Notes under the pieces: model-generated
Told to the model about the DNA's origin: nothing
Database searches by the model: none
The model's input: the letters and a program-made list of their open reading frames with translations, nothing else
From: Terebella lapidaria
Lineage: Eukaryota > Annelida > Polychaeta > Terebellida > Terebellidae
NCBI GenBank assembly: GCA_949152475.1
Contig: OX424568.1
Span: 13,243,667 to 13,307,666, forward strand
Direction: 5' to 3'
Length of the DNA stretch: 64,000 bases
Shown here: positions 31,890 to 43,767 of the stretch, in pieces
Layout: the number at the start of each line of letters is the position of its first letter
Numbering within the stretch: the stretch's first letter is position 1
Position numbers and translations under genes: made by a program

Positions 31890-34800
31890 AAGTGTCCTTT
31901 TATATTCTTCAGTTTTTTTTAGCGAAATGATAAAAATTCTGCAAATATCTGCACCAACATTCAGTGTGTATGTCAAGCTCAAATATGAGCAGCACAAATT
32001 GAATTTCATCAAGATTATCAATGGCGACCGAACGGGCAACCAACGAAGCCGGGAAAATTCATTCATTTGGTTATGAAATAGATTATAGGCAAGGTATTCT
32101 AATCACACAGGGACGTAATGATACACTGGTCGCATATACATGTATATTTGCTTGATTGCCAACTGCAAAATGACCTGTTGCTTATCATGCTTATGACAAG
32201 GGGATATGCAGAAGGCGATTCAGCTCTGTTTAGTTAAGGGTTGAACATACCAGAATATTTGAGTCTAATACCATATTTACCCACACAACAATTTATATTT
32301 TTACATAGGGTATACATGTATCAGCCATACCATAACCAACCATGCCACCGGTAAAAGATACTATATCTGTGAACATTCGAAACTGATAGCTTTACTTTCT
32401 TGTGCGTAAATGCTATGTTTTTTTATCCATTCATGACAAAAAAATATGAAAAGAATTATATACTGGCTTATAATGAAAACTATACCTCTAGACGGGATTA
32501 CACAATGCGACCAGTCTGATCTGTTTTCAACTACCTTTAATGTAGAACAATATATTCAATGTGTGGAAAACAATGACATTTCTGCATCAAATTTTCAGAT
32601 GTTTCGAAACAGATTTTTCATGCTATAAACTTTTTTCACGATTTTTCACGATTCAACTCATCATGTTCCCAGTGCATTATAGCTTATTTTTTATAGACAG
32701 AACTGATCTCCAAACATTAGAAAATTGCAGGCTGCAACGTCACGGGAATATTGAGGACAGCACCAATGGCTCAGTTGGTCACTCGTATCAAGCTTGAGTC
32801 GCCAAAAATGACCATAAGCGCAGTCATCATCTAGTATTTTTATTCAGTTGCTGATTCACTGGAGGTTAACCACCCTCAAGGTCATCTTAAGTCCATTCTC
32901 AGTTACCAAGCAATGCAGATAAGATTAGTACAAATCATCAAGGGTTGTGTCTATCTCAAGGAGTTTGTTGTGGGGCGAACAAACCTCGAATGAATACCAA
33001 AGTTCATTTACTGTCAATTTCAAGCTCATGGACAATACTGATAGTTACTGATAGAATGACAGCTACATTGAAAACGCTTTCATGTGTTCTCTCAAAAACA
33101 GTATAGGCTTGTCGAACATATGAATGTTTGTTTTGAACGATAACTGATTGAACGTTTATCAGTCAGTTATATCTCATCAATTTCAATGGTACCACAATAT
33201 ATGATCTCCTACACGATCAAGATACAAACCACATGAATGTGGCTATGAAAAGCCAAATTGTGCAATTTGAAGCATTTAGTGGAACTACAATTATCTTGCA
33301 CAAAATTAGGAATGATGGTCAAATGATTATGGAAGTTCGATATTTAGATTGATATTGGATGCTGAATTGATGAACATCACTCAAGGAAATATATCAATTC
33401 AATATATGGTGTTCAAAATTCAAGTAGGATTCACTGGGCTGATGCTACACGTCGAACAGACGAATCAATCTGGACAGAAAAAAAAACAGAACAATAGCTT
33501 ATGTACCATATGGAGGGTAGAATAAAACTCGGAACTGCGATACACTGGAAAAAAATGATGCAATAGATGGCACTGCAGCTATGATCGAATAAAATATCAT
33601 ACCATTATGTCAGCACTGAGGGGACTTTCCCTATAATATACTGAGTAATTACGTTCGGAGTCAAGTGATCAATTAATCTACCATTAGGTTTTGTTGTCGC
33701 GAACACTGATTTGCATATCCCACTAAATATGGTAATGGTAAAATATGCATCAATGGTAATGTACGAAAATAGGATGGGTAAAAAATAATCAAAATTAGGG
33801 CAGTAAGAAATAATGGATCCAACTGATTGTCAGGTATTTTTTCAATGTGGATTATGATTTTTATTGAGACAGGATACCCACATTTTACACTTGGGAGTAA
33901 TGCGATTTTTTGATATTTTTCATGCCATTTAGCGAATTCAAATGGTGCTGCATATATGATGTTTGGCCCCATTTCATACACAAATTTCGTACTTACATTA
34001 ACATATCATACTCAGCAACAGCACGAACTCATTGCAACGAAGATTAGAATCATTTTCTGAATTACACTGAGTCAGTTTGGCGCTGTTGATCAGGCATGCA
34101 TGTATGCGAACAGTGTATCCGGTGTGTCTTTGATTGATTACCTTTATGTACTGAATGTAAGTATCAATCTATTACCACCAATACAGTCAAATTTTGATGA
34201 TGCCAATAACAAACGTTAAACACAACATTTTGCAACAGAAACAACAAAGCCCGACCAAATAGTTTATCCAAAGACATACTGGCGTCAAAATTCCAACCAG
34301 GAACACAAATTAGAATAATTTGTCATCTTGACATATTGTATTTTTATATTGAAGATTTCATCAACATTTGATATAAGAATTATCTTTCATCTAGCTGGAA
34401 ATTTATTAAGGACCTTTTGACATGATTGAAGCTCAAATCTGCATTTCTTCAGGAGTTGTCTAACCGTGTTTGAGTAATTCACTTGAATGTTTAGTTGACC
34501 CAACATGAACTGATTCTACAATGTAGATGTGCATTGTTCATTGGCATTGGCGAGAGTCATTGATCGCCAAGAGATGCATCTCGTGAACAAGTTCATGTTC
34601 TGATTATTTTGGTTTCACTCATCATTTGATTTCAGAATTATTGCAGCAGGATAATATAAGTTTAAGGATATGTGGTGGCCACACTTGCATGCCATCTTGT
34701 GCACCATATGTGTCTCCAACAACAGCACATATACCATTATTCGGAATCGGGACATCATGCCTATATGAAAATGTGTGGAACGGACAATGGAGATGAAAGA

Positions 34801-36390
34801 CTCATGAGAGATCATATCAGCATACCTGGATTCACATATGATGCACCGTCCATACCTTTGAACTAAATTTGAATTGAAGTGGACTGGAGTAGTCACTTAA
34901 AGTTAAACACTTAGGGTGTAATCTAATCAAGTTGACCCGAGAGGACCTGAATAAGTTGTCCTCAAGTGATTCGGCCATTGGATACCAAACTCAGCTTAGT
35001 TGACAGAGCTTGGGGTCTTCAAATTATGTATATGTTATACAGAATATGTATATTATGTATATCGATAGACAACCTGAACATCCGGTGGTACGCTTTACTG
35101 CCATTGGTGTTGTCCTGTTTATGCATGTGCTTTGGATGTGTAATTTACTACATGTTAGTAGATCAGTCCTATGAATAAAAATGAAAGGGATGTGCACTGT
35201 GAAAATATGTCACAGTCTTTTCAAGTTAATTCAGGTGTATATTTCAGCGAAATACATATGTCATTGACTTACTCCGGAAACAGGAAGCCAAGCCTAAAAT
35301 GCCCTGCTGGCTTCATATTCTGTACATTCATGTCTTGTTTGTGGAACAGCTGTATTATGTATGTACGCATGTCTATGTGCATGTCACTATCTACGGAGTT
35401 CAATATGATTTTAAGATGAATGATGTGCATATTTCAGTGAAGTAAATCACTATAACTGTATTTCAACATATACCCAGTTTTGTGACTGTATTTAGACGCG
35501 AGGCAATGTTTTCCAAAATGTTCAAGACTTCGGTGCATACGGGGATCGATTGTCCGAATATGCTCGCCGTTAGCGTTTTCTATGAACAAAGTATCACTTT
35601 CATGTTATAAGTTTTATTATATTTGATTATGTGTTAATATTGTCGTTAATACAAAATAGAAATGTTGTGGCATTGAAGCACAAGTAATAAAAGCAAAAAC
35701 TGTATATGTGCACAATTAAAACCAGCTTTAAGTGTGCGCGTATAAAGAATGCATGTCACATGAAATGTAAGTATCAACCTATTACCACAATACAACTTGA
35801 TTTTGATGATGAAATAACGAACGTAAACTACATCATTTTGGATCAAATATGAAGAAGGTTACCTCTTGTGGTTATTTTGGCATCAGCCTCAGACATTCGG
35901 GCATCTTTACAACTGAATTTTACAGAATTGCCTTTTCCATATGGATGGAGGTCACCTGATATCACGAAATTACAAAACATCTTATATGCTCACAATACAA
36001 TGCGAGCTGTAAGTACACGACGTCATTCGTAGTGTTTGTCCAAGATAAACCGTGCAGTAAATGAATAGGGCATCATAAATAATATCCCCAACCATTAAAA
36101 CACTCCATATACATTCGCAGTGTGTGAAAATACAGAATTGATTTTGAAAATAAATAACATTTGAAGTTAATGGCATCTGAACATACACACAAAATTGCAG
36201 GAACATTTTATATTCCAAGCTAATGGATAGACGACAGAAGCCAAATGATGAAATGAGATCTCAGTGAGCTGCCAAGGAAGTTTCGTGAAGTTGTATGACA
36301 CAAACCTATCTAAAATTGTTCCAAAAAGATAATTTTCCATAAATATCCATACCAAAGTTATGTCCTAGCCATTACTAAGCTAAAATGCAT
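31890..36390. other. Non-coding sequence upstream of gene D
   Basis: No gene seen in 4.5 kb. Most matches 59,770-64,000. Small frames at 33,673-33,981, 34,615-34,896, 34,966-35,178 and 35,171-35,419 recur in U2 with few changes, as does the non-coding sequence around them. R1 copies lie at 34,155 and 35,765. 32,585-32,785 differs wholly from U2 (60,460-60,700). Confidence 0.4.
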
Positions 36391-36392
36391 GG

Positions 36393-36790
36393 CTAATTAA
36401 CTCTCAAAGCTTCACAGGAAGCCATGTTCCCCCGCTGCTTCGCTGAAAGGTACACCTCATTTGACATCAGCACATCACCAGCATGAGCCTTATAAACACA
36501 GCTCTTCTTCTCACTTCCAGAGCATGAAATATCGAGCGGCAACACACCAGTACAAGCAGTAGATGAGCAGAGACCTGAAAATGTTGGCTACTAATTAACT
36601 CTCAAAGCTTCACAGGAAGCCATGTTCCCCCGCTGCTTCGCTGAAAGGTACACCTCATTTGACATCAGCACATCACCAGCATGAGCCTTATAAACACAGC
36701 TCTTCTTCTCACTTCCAGAGCATGAAATATCGAGCGGCAACACACCAGTACAAGCAGTAGATGAGCAGAGACCTGAAAATGTTGGCTACT
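36393..36790 (+). promoter_or_regulatory. Exactly duplicated promoter and start region of gene D
   Basis: A 198-bp unit is present twice in tandem (36,393-36,590 and 36,591-36,788, identity continuing to 36,790) with no difference that I can see. Each copy has TATAAA (36,491-36,496 and 36,689-36,694), the conserved leader and the gene D start codon (36,581 and 36,779). From the first ATG the frame is M-L-A-T-N and stop. The second copy leads into the real exon 1. A CACAGGAAGCCAT and a CTTCGCTGAAAGGTACACCT block precede each TATA and are shared with the B pseudogenes. Confidence 0.85.
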
Positions 36791-38675
36791 TTGACAACTC
36801 TTCTGGCACTCTTCTGTGCCTATGCAAATGGTAAGTGAATGATCACTGTTCTCTTGTGTCTCATTTCGGTGTTCATTAACTTAAGCAAATTTCAGTCAGC
36901 AGATTGTTCTGAGCAACTTAGTCATACATGTATACAGTAGAGAACAAAGGTAACATTTTATGGGTGGATATTTGCTTTTTTGGAAGACAGAATTGTTTTT
37001 TCTAGTCAGTGTTTATACCCGGTGTGTAAGAATCTACCCAAATTGCATTGTTTTCACTTGAAAACACTTCCTTCTAAACTGGTGCCAATAGGTCCATACC
37101 AACACACAAAGGATATTTAGGTTGCTTGGTGATTGCAAGTGTCAACCTTTCACCATTAATACAAATAAATTACGATGATGCCAATAGCAAGCCTAAGATA
37201 CAACATTTTGGAATAGAAAGAAACCCCAACCGAAAATTGTATCTGAAGATACACTGTCGTCATCAGGGCCGATCAAATGTATAGAAATGTAGTTTCCACT
37301 ATACACCTGATGGAATTATACAACTGCGCGACAACGTATTAAAAATATTCGGTGGTCCAAAACAAACCCATTAAATAGGTGTATGACAAGTACATAAAGC
37401 ACATAATCACAAGCCAAAAAGCTACAGAGTTGATCACATAGCCACCATGTAAAATGTAGTTCGTAACATAAGCACACTTCACTACTGTAATCTTTGATTG
37501 AAGATCAATAGTAACTGCGAAGGGCAGTAAAATTATGTGAATTCGGTGATCTCATGGACAGCTTCTTTTTACTTTTTACTTTTTTTAAATTTTCTTCTCA
37601 ACATATCACTATCAATGCTGTGTGGTTGATCTAATCCCATCAAAACCCCGTCTCTCAACCTCCGTCCATCGCAACAGAAAAGCAGTATTCAGAGTTCTTT
37701 TAACTGAGTTGTCTGTTCTGAATTAATAATTTTGTTAATGCATATTGTTCAAAAGATCAGTTCTGAATAGCAATGGCAGTACACGAAACATAAAGCAGAA
37801 TAGCAAGAAATGATCCATCTACAATCGAACGAAAAACGAAATTGTTGCAATAAGCTTGTAACAACTGGATAAATATATATAGTTACGGGTGGATATACAT
37901 GTCATGCAAAATACATGAAATGAGCAGCATATCGTTGACAATTACTATGAAGTTTTCCTAATGAAGATTGATACATGAGACCTATGAGAATTTCACAATG
38001 TCAAGTGCATTCGCTGACTGAACAACAACATATCTCTATGTAGCGTCATGCAACCAGTGGAACTTGCTCGTTGATACCAACGCGATAGGAGCTAGTCCCA
38101 GGTCCTACACCAGCCAATGGGGGTGTTTGATCCACTGTACTTTGGATTCGAGCTGCACCGGAGTTGACATCAATGAGAATGCCGTTGCCAGATACCTCTG
38201 CTGGTTCTTCACTGATGACCGCGTGAACAACGACAAAGTGGGGCCAGGTGTCAAACACGCCAGACGACCAGGGAGCTGCCTCGCTGGATTCAGTGAGTCT
38301 GTGTAAAATGTGCTTCATACACTATAATGTGCTATATGGATTTACTTTCAATGTACTTACACGATATACATCACCAGGTTACCAATAAGAATACATATGT
38401 ATCACAAACACGCATACATGTGTGCAGTGGATTGTGCCATGGACTGGCGATTCTACGAGAACAACTACAAGTTGGGAGCTGTAGAGAAGTCCCAGTACAC
38501 CACGGTACATGACTGCCTCAGCGCCTGTGCATCTGACGCTGGTTGTGCTGGTGTGGACATCAACAATGACTCTGCAAGTCTCTGCTGGCATCACACCGCA
38601 GCCACCGAAGCTGGGGGACTCCACCAAATCAACAACCGGGACCATTATGTAAAAGTGGAATCCAACTGCGACTAG
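36779..38675 (+). CDS. Gene D: secreted protein with two PAN/apple-like domains
   Basis: Exon 1 36,779-36,830 (signal MLATLTTLLALFCAYAN), exon 2 38,044-38,292, exon 3 38,428-38,675 (TAG). Donors GTAAGT and GTGAGT, acceptors TATGTAG and TGTGCAG; both introns are phase 1, as in A1/A2. Product 182 residues, cysteines C20, C45, C49, C55, C70, C96 and C103, C130, C134, C140, C153, C181: all twelve match gene A in order and spacing. Domain cores are CTGVDINENA with CWFF, and CAGVDINNDS with CWHH. An in-frame ATG at 36,761 (MSRDLK-) could add six residues, but that part lies in the leader shared with A, where no ATG is kept. Exon 3 is closer to B1 than to A1. It opposes A1 and B1 in orientation. Role unknown; extracellular recognition is the family-level expectation. 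Confidence 0.88.
37128..37440 (+). repeat. Repeat R1 in gene D intron 1
   Basis: AAGTGTCAACCTTTCACCAT, GATGATGCCAATAGCAAGCC, CAACATTTTGGAATAGAAAG, CACCTGATGGAATTATACAA and CACATAATCACAAGCCAAAA align with the reverse complement of 25,415-25,800. The repeat therefore predates the spread of this gene family or moved independently. Confidence 0.55.
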
Positions 38676-38798
38676 TGTCATACACACACACTTACCTCGA
38701 AGTAAGACTGACTCTCTTTTATTATTACCCAACTGCACATTGGGTAATATTACCCAAATTATTCAACACCTAACTTGATGTTAATATTTCTGTGAAAA

Positions 38799-38804
38799 AA
38801 TAAA
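38799..38804 (+). terminator. Polyadenylation signal of gene D
   Basis: AATAAA about 125 bases after the stop codon, followed by a T-rich stretch near 38,870. Confidence 0.5.
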
Positions 38805-38809
38805 CAAAA

Positions 38810-39509
38810 AGGATTCTTTTGATTTCATTGATAAACTGACTTGAAGTGCATTTGAATACTGTTGTATATTTTTTTTATTTCAGGGAGAGTTATGAGGACA
38901 TGTACACCATGAGATCAGATAATGAAATATGTACAATGGTCCAATAAAGATGTCTTTTGAGTGAATGTAGTGTATTGCGTTATGAATTCGGTGAATGAGC
39001 GGTTTCTATCTTTTACATCACATACACCTTTATGACCCACTGTGCTAATATGCACAATCCATACACTGATTATAACAAAGTACTTAACGTTACAATGAAA
39101 GAAGTGTGAAAACAACAATATGAATTTCATCAATACATAAATAGGAATAGGTGCAGTGATATAGGATTAATATCACTATGGTTGCCTGTTCGAATTTAGT
39201 AAATTTTCGGAAATTTCCATTAATTTTTTTTTGCTCCCTTCAATACATAGTACATGAGATGTCAATACAGATATTAGATGTCAATACATATCAGATGTCA
39301 TTTCTACACTGTAAATCAACAAAGTGAAAATATATTTCAAAAACGAAAGCTCAGCTGATCTAATAGGAATGCAGGTATTAATCCCACTCCCTTATGTGCG
39401 ACCTCGTAATATAGGAGAGCAGATTATCCCACGAACACACATATACATCGATATCTGCTACTGTGTGTCTCAAGAGTTCATCACATGAGTGTTCTCATAT
39501 TCACATGAA
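38810..39509. other. Non-coding, downstream of gene D
   Basis: AT-rich; AGATGTCAATACA is repeated near 39,255-39,300. No gene seen. Confidence 0.4.
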
Positions 39510-39512
39510 TTA

Positions 39513-39931
39513 GGCCCGAAACAAAAGTAGTATGGTTCTGGTTATTCGGGTCCCTGAAAAAGTGATGCGATGACGCGATTTTCTTCTTCTTTTTTCTATT
39601 TTTTTGCTAAAATTGGCGGCCGATGATTGATCAGGTCAAATATGACCCATTTGGCCAAACATTCTAACCTAAAATTGGCTGTTGATGAGCGACCCGGTTG
39701 AATTTGGCCAACCATGCAGCAAGTTTTGCAATGTCAAAGACACTCGGGACCATTTTACTTAATCATTATCTCCCCAACTTCGGTGTACGGGTGTCAATCT
39801 ACAAAAAAAAATTCAGCTGTAAAAAAGTGATGCGCGTGATTTTTGTTTTTGGTTTTATAAAAAAACGAGTGATGTGCGGGGTTAAAACTGACGCGCACGC
39901 CTTGCCAGAACCATAATACTTTTTTTGGGCC
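39513..39931. mobile_element. 419-bp MITE, PIF/Harbinger-like
   Basis: Inverted ends of ~29 bp: GGCCCGAAACAAAAGTAGTA at the left and the complement of GGCCCAAAAAAAGTATTATG at the right, both continuing TGGTTCTGG. TTA flanks each side (39,510-39,512 and 39,932-39,934). A GGCCC end with a 3-bp TTA duplication fits PIF/Harbinger. Inside are two diverged copies of AAAATTGGC(G/T)G---GATGA and a GTGATGCG phrase in two places. No transposase. Confidence 0.75.
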
Positions 39932-39939
39932 TTATTTAT

Positions 39940-41095
39940 GAAATAAATGAAAACATGGCAATAGTAAACGAATGACATAACGAGCAACACATCAGCACAG
40001 CTGAAGGCCACGTGTGCAGCTAAGGTGGGCGACTGACGTGAAAACAAATAACTTAACACAAAAACCTCTCATTTGTTTATGATATTATGGAATGCATACT
40101 TGCATCAAGTCCAGAATTTATGGAATCGGGCATCACTTAATATCCCAGCCAGTCTCATATATCAAGTAGATCCAATATAGAAGTATCTTCTATAATGGAA
40201 TCGGTGTTTACCATGTTTTGGATTTGCCTTGAACACCTAACATCCATTTTTGTTCATATGAAAATTTTTGGATATCCATGTCCATTTATGATCACCGAAT
40301 CAGACAACCAATTGGTGAGCTACTGTCAAGAATTGGTGAGCTACTGTCAAGAATTGATTGCTGTATGTTCATTCTTGGAAATTAGGACGATCTTGAGAAC
40401 GACGATTTTAATCTTTGGTATTCCAAGATTATTCTCCGCAAACTGACATGCCTAAGAATCCCAAATACCCAAGTCCCAGTCTCACAAAAAACGTTTCAAA
40501 TAGTGGGTATAACAAGAAGTTTGTTTGCTACAAATAGTATTGAGGTCTCCACCAATCACAGAAGTGTCTATATTGAAATCTTTGCATGTGTATATACTAG
40601 CGTGTAATATGTCACAATACACAGCCTGCTGCTCGTCGTTGTCACATGATATTACACAAAGAAAATATTCAACACATCAGATATCACAGGAACAACACAT
40701 GTGCGATCATGTGTCATTTTTGATAGGAATAACATGAGTGTCAAGCGAAGTTCTCCACCGTGTGGAGCATCCACCATATACTCTACTATGGAAAAAAATA
40801 TCATCGATAGCAGATACATTATGAGAGTAAATATTGTGATGATCATGAGAGTAAATTTTATTGAATCTATGAAAGTTTGATTTACCTAACTGATACTCCT
40901 ACAACAGGACAAAATAACATTTTTGTTGAAGTTCAGATACATTTTCTGGCTACCCAGGTCCAAAACCTACACATGCATTTTTTCCACTTTACTAATTCTC
41001 AAGGTCACCAGCCCGATGAACTAATAGTTCTTCTTGTATCCTGCACTTTGTGATATACACTTATTTTGGTGTTGTGAAAATTATTGTGCAAAATA
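39940..41095. other. Non-coding; short tandem duplication
   Basis: GAATTGGTGAGCTACTGTCA occurs twice in tandem near 40,309-40,353 (21-22 bp period). Otherwise nothing recognised. Confidence 0.4.
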
Positions 41096-41099
41096 GATT

Positions 41100-41148
41100 A
41101 CTTGCTTGCTTGCTCGCTCGCTTGTTCGCTTGCTTGCTTGCTTAGTTG
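41100..41148. repeat. (CTTG)n microsatellite
   Basis: About eleven CTTG/CTCG/TTCG units, imperfect. Confidence 0.85.
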
Positions 41149-41559
41149 TAAGACACCAGGGTCATTCCAGGTTTTCTTTCCAAAGTATGAGCCAAAATGA
41201 AGCACGTAATATAGCACACATACGAAGCACATACAAACAAACACATTCACCAGAGCTCACATAAATTTCCCAAATCGAATCTTCTGACGCTAACGCCTTT
41301 CAGCCATACATTTGCACCATAATTTATGATGATTTTCGAAAGGCACAGTTAGATGGAACGACCTTTTTCTGGCACTTTCATGTGATAATAAGCAAAGCAA
41401 ATAAACCAAACACAACATTGCAATGGGACTTATTTTGCAGTGGTCCTTTCGCAGAGCACGAGCTAACAATCGATTGCAACAGGTCGCCGGTGAGTTAAAG
41501 GACACTTAGTCCTACTGCACGTTGACCCAGTGACATTTCGAGTGTGCAAAATACTGTTT

Positions 41560-41775
41560 TGAGAGCAAGAAATGTATTTCAAAGAATAAATATATTTCAA
41601 GTGAACGGGATATTTCAAGGGAACGAATTGCTGTTACGAGGTATTGAAATTTTATTTCAGGGAACGAAATGTTATTTTGAGGGAACGAAATCTATTCATT
41701 ATAATGAAATGTTACTTCGAGAGAATGATATCTATTTCAGGAATACGAAACATATTTTGACGGAATGAAATAATA
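41560..41775 (+). repeat. Minisatellite around TATTTCAAGGGAACGAAAT
   Basis: About nine diverged units of ~17-25 bases (TATTTCA-G-GAACGAAAT). One frame stays open through it (41,544-41,768) only because the repeat lacks stops in that phase. Confidence 0.65.
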
Positions 41776-41959
41776 TATCTATGCCCCATTGCAAACGAAG
41801 TTATTTCACGTTACACATTACGTAATAGTCAAGATTTGAGAACTTCAGGTAGAACTGCTCCCTATTCAACCTCCTTCTCTCAACAGTTGTTGACTGGAAT
41901 AAGATTCAACCCAATATTAAGAAAATATCGATTTTAGGAATGCATTTATATTCAGACTT

Positions 41960-42856
41960 AAAGTACTAGTAAAGTGCGAATATGATGTCAAGTTATATGA
42001 AAGAGCTCATTGATCTAAGCAAAATGGTCTTTACGGTATATCAATATCACTATCCGTTCAAAAGTTACAGCCATTTGAAACTGCCATTCGAGCAGTACAT
42101 TACAGAAACCACTTGAAAAGCTTTAGCAACTCATTAATATGCAAATTAGATAATAATGAGAATTCATGATGTCATGAGGGGAACAAATTTTAATTAGGAT
42201 ATTTCAATCCAAGATATGATGATTCTTATTGAAGGTTCTTACGATCTGACTAGTGCATATTATTTTGTACCATACATAGTCAGTATCCACACCAACTGTA
42301 CTGTTGCTATGGTTACCAGTCATTCCCTATACCCGTAGTTACCCATGGTTGCCATGGCCGTTAACTGCCAAATTAATCTATCTGCAGACTTCCTGTCAAT
42401 TATTTATGAATCAAAATAATATAAAGCTCGAGTTGGCATCATTTTATGTGTGCATACACTGTTATAAGTGAGTTTCTGTCCCTAGCAACCATGGTTGCTA
42501 TGGGCCATACCAGGTCACTGGTTACCTTGACAACAACAGAAAAAGTGAAAACACTGATTATTCATATTGAAAACTGTATGGAGTAAGTGTGGATGAATAA
42601 TCATAACATTAAATGAATGAAAAATACATATCAAAGTACCTAATTAAAACCGCTTCCCCCGATGACATCATGAATATCTCATTTGCATACTAATTAGCTA
42701 AATTGTTTTGAAAAAGCAAATTTGCCAATTTCAGTCTTTAAAGTGCTGTAACTTTTGAACGGATTGAGATAATTAAGTGCCGTAAAGACCATTTTGCTCA
42801 TATCAATGAGGTCTTTCATATAAGCTCACATCATATTTGCACTATACTAGTACTTT
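41960..42856. mobile_element. Foldback element with inverted arms over 220 bp
   Basis: Left arm AAAGTACTAGTAAAGTGCGA at 41,960, right arm its counterpart ending 42,856. Arms align for at least 220-240 bases through GCAAAATGGTCTTTACGG, CCGTTCAAAAGTTACAGC, ATATGCAAATTAG / GTATGCAAATGAG and TTCATGATGTCAT to TTTTAATTAGG. Weaker inversion continues inward (GCTATGGTTACCAGT with ACTGGTTACCTTGAC), so nearly the whole 897 bases could fold. ACTT on both sides may be a 4-bp target duplication. No protein is encoded. Confidence 0.85.
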
Positions 42857-42869
42857 ACTTTTACTTTCA

Positions 42870-43120
42870 ATTACTCCATACAAATCGAAAACATTTTCCG
42901 ATATGGTAAGGCTGGATTGGGCAGGGTAAATAACAGTACAATCAGACTCGTTTTTGGTGGTTTTGAGATAATCAGTTTAAAAGGTTTATTGCCCTTAAAT
43001 TCCAAGTAAAAGCTTCCAAATTCAGAGACCTGTTGCATAAATTACCAAGTATAATACCACTGTAGTTCAATTACTATCAATGTTATTCTTACTTTCAAGA
43101 AAATGACTAGTTAACTAAGA
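42870..43120. other. Non-coding spacer
   Basis: AT-rich; nothing recognised. Confidence 0.3.
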
Positions 43121-43124
43121 TTAG

Positions 43125-43500
43125 CATGACTTACGCCAACGATGCTCTCATTGACAACTTGCAGGACGAAATCACTAATGCAATTTTGGCGTATCTCACG
43201 AAGGTCCTAAAGCACAAATGGCGTAACTCAACAGCTAAATGCAATTTTGGCGTAAGTCAATACCCACTAGTGACGTTTTTGGCGTAAGTCACCACAAACA
43301 CTAGAACAGTTTTGGCATAACTCAAGATCAAAATGGCGTAAGTCAAGCCTCGAGATACGCCAATATGTTATAGGCTTCTAGTTATTTTATGGTGCTGAAT
43401 ACAACCAGGAGTGATATACGAGCAGGTAGTGGACATGTCAAGCATTACTTTGGTATGTCTCATTGAGTTACGCCAAAAATCGAGTTACGCCATTTTTGCT
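43125..43500. repeat. Cluster of TTTTGGCGTAAGTCA motifs on both strands
   Basis: About ten copies of (T/A)TGGCGTAA(G/C)TCA or its complement in 375 bases: near 43,130 (-), 43,187, 43,219, 43,242, 43,276, 43,310 (TGGCATAACTCA), 43,330, then 43,357, 43,464 and 43,482 (-). The outer ones are mostly inverted relative to the inner ones. Spacing is irregular, so this is not a simple tandem repeat. Confidence 0.75.
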
Positions 43501-43767
43501 TTAGGGGGACGATATTCACGCTCTGTATTGAGCAGGAAATATTCGATGAAACTCTAAATAGACCAGCTCATGCCAACTGGTATCTGTTGAAATTTGTGGA
43601 GTGGGTTTCTTGTGTATTCCCGATAAATTGCTTTTATATAGTGTAAAACCGCGTGTATCCAAATTACATGATTGGGCCGGAAATTTGGCGGGAAATTCGA
43701 ATGGTCCCCAAATTACGAAATAACGCAAAATAACGTGACGTTTCAAATCTCGCTTACAGACCCTATT

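Noticed and set aside
34615-34896. 93-codon minus frame conserved in U2 (62,530-62,811)
   Set aside because: Conservation equals that of surrounding non-coding sequence, a plus frame overlaps it, and no domain is visible.
41544-41768. 74-codon frame
   Set aside because: A minisatellite with no stops in that phase.
43125-43500. CRISPR array
   Set aside because: Motifs are short, on both strands and irregularly spaced, and the DNA is eukaryotic.
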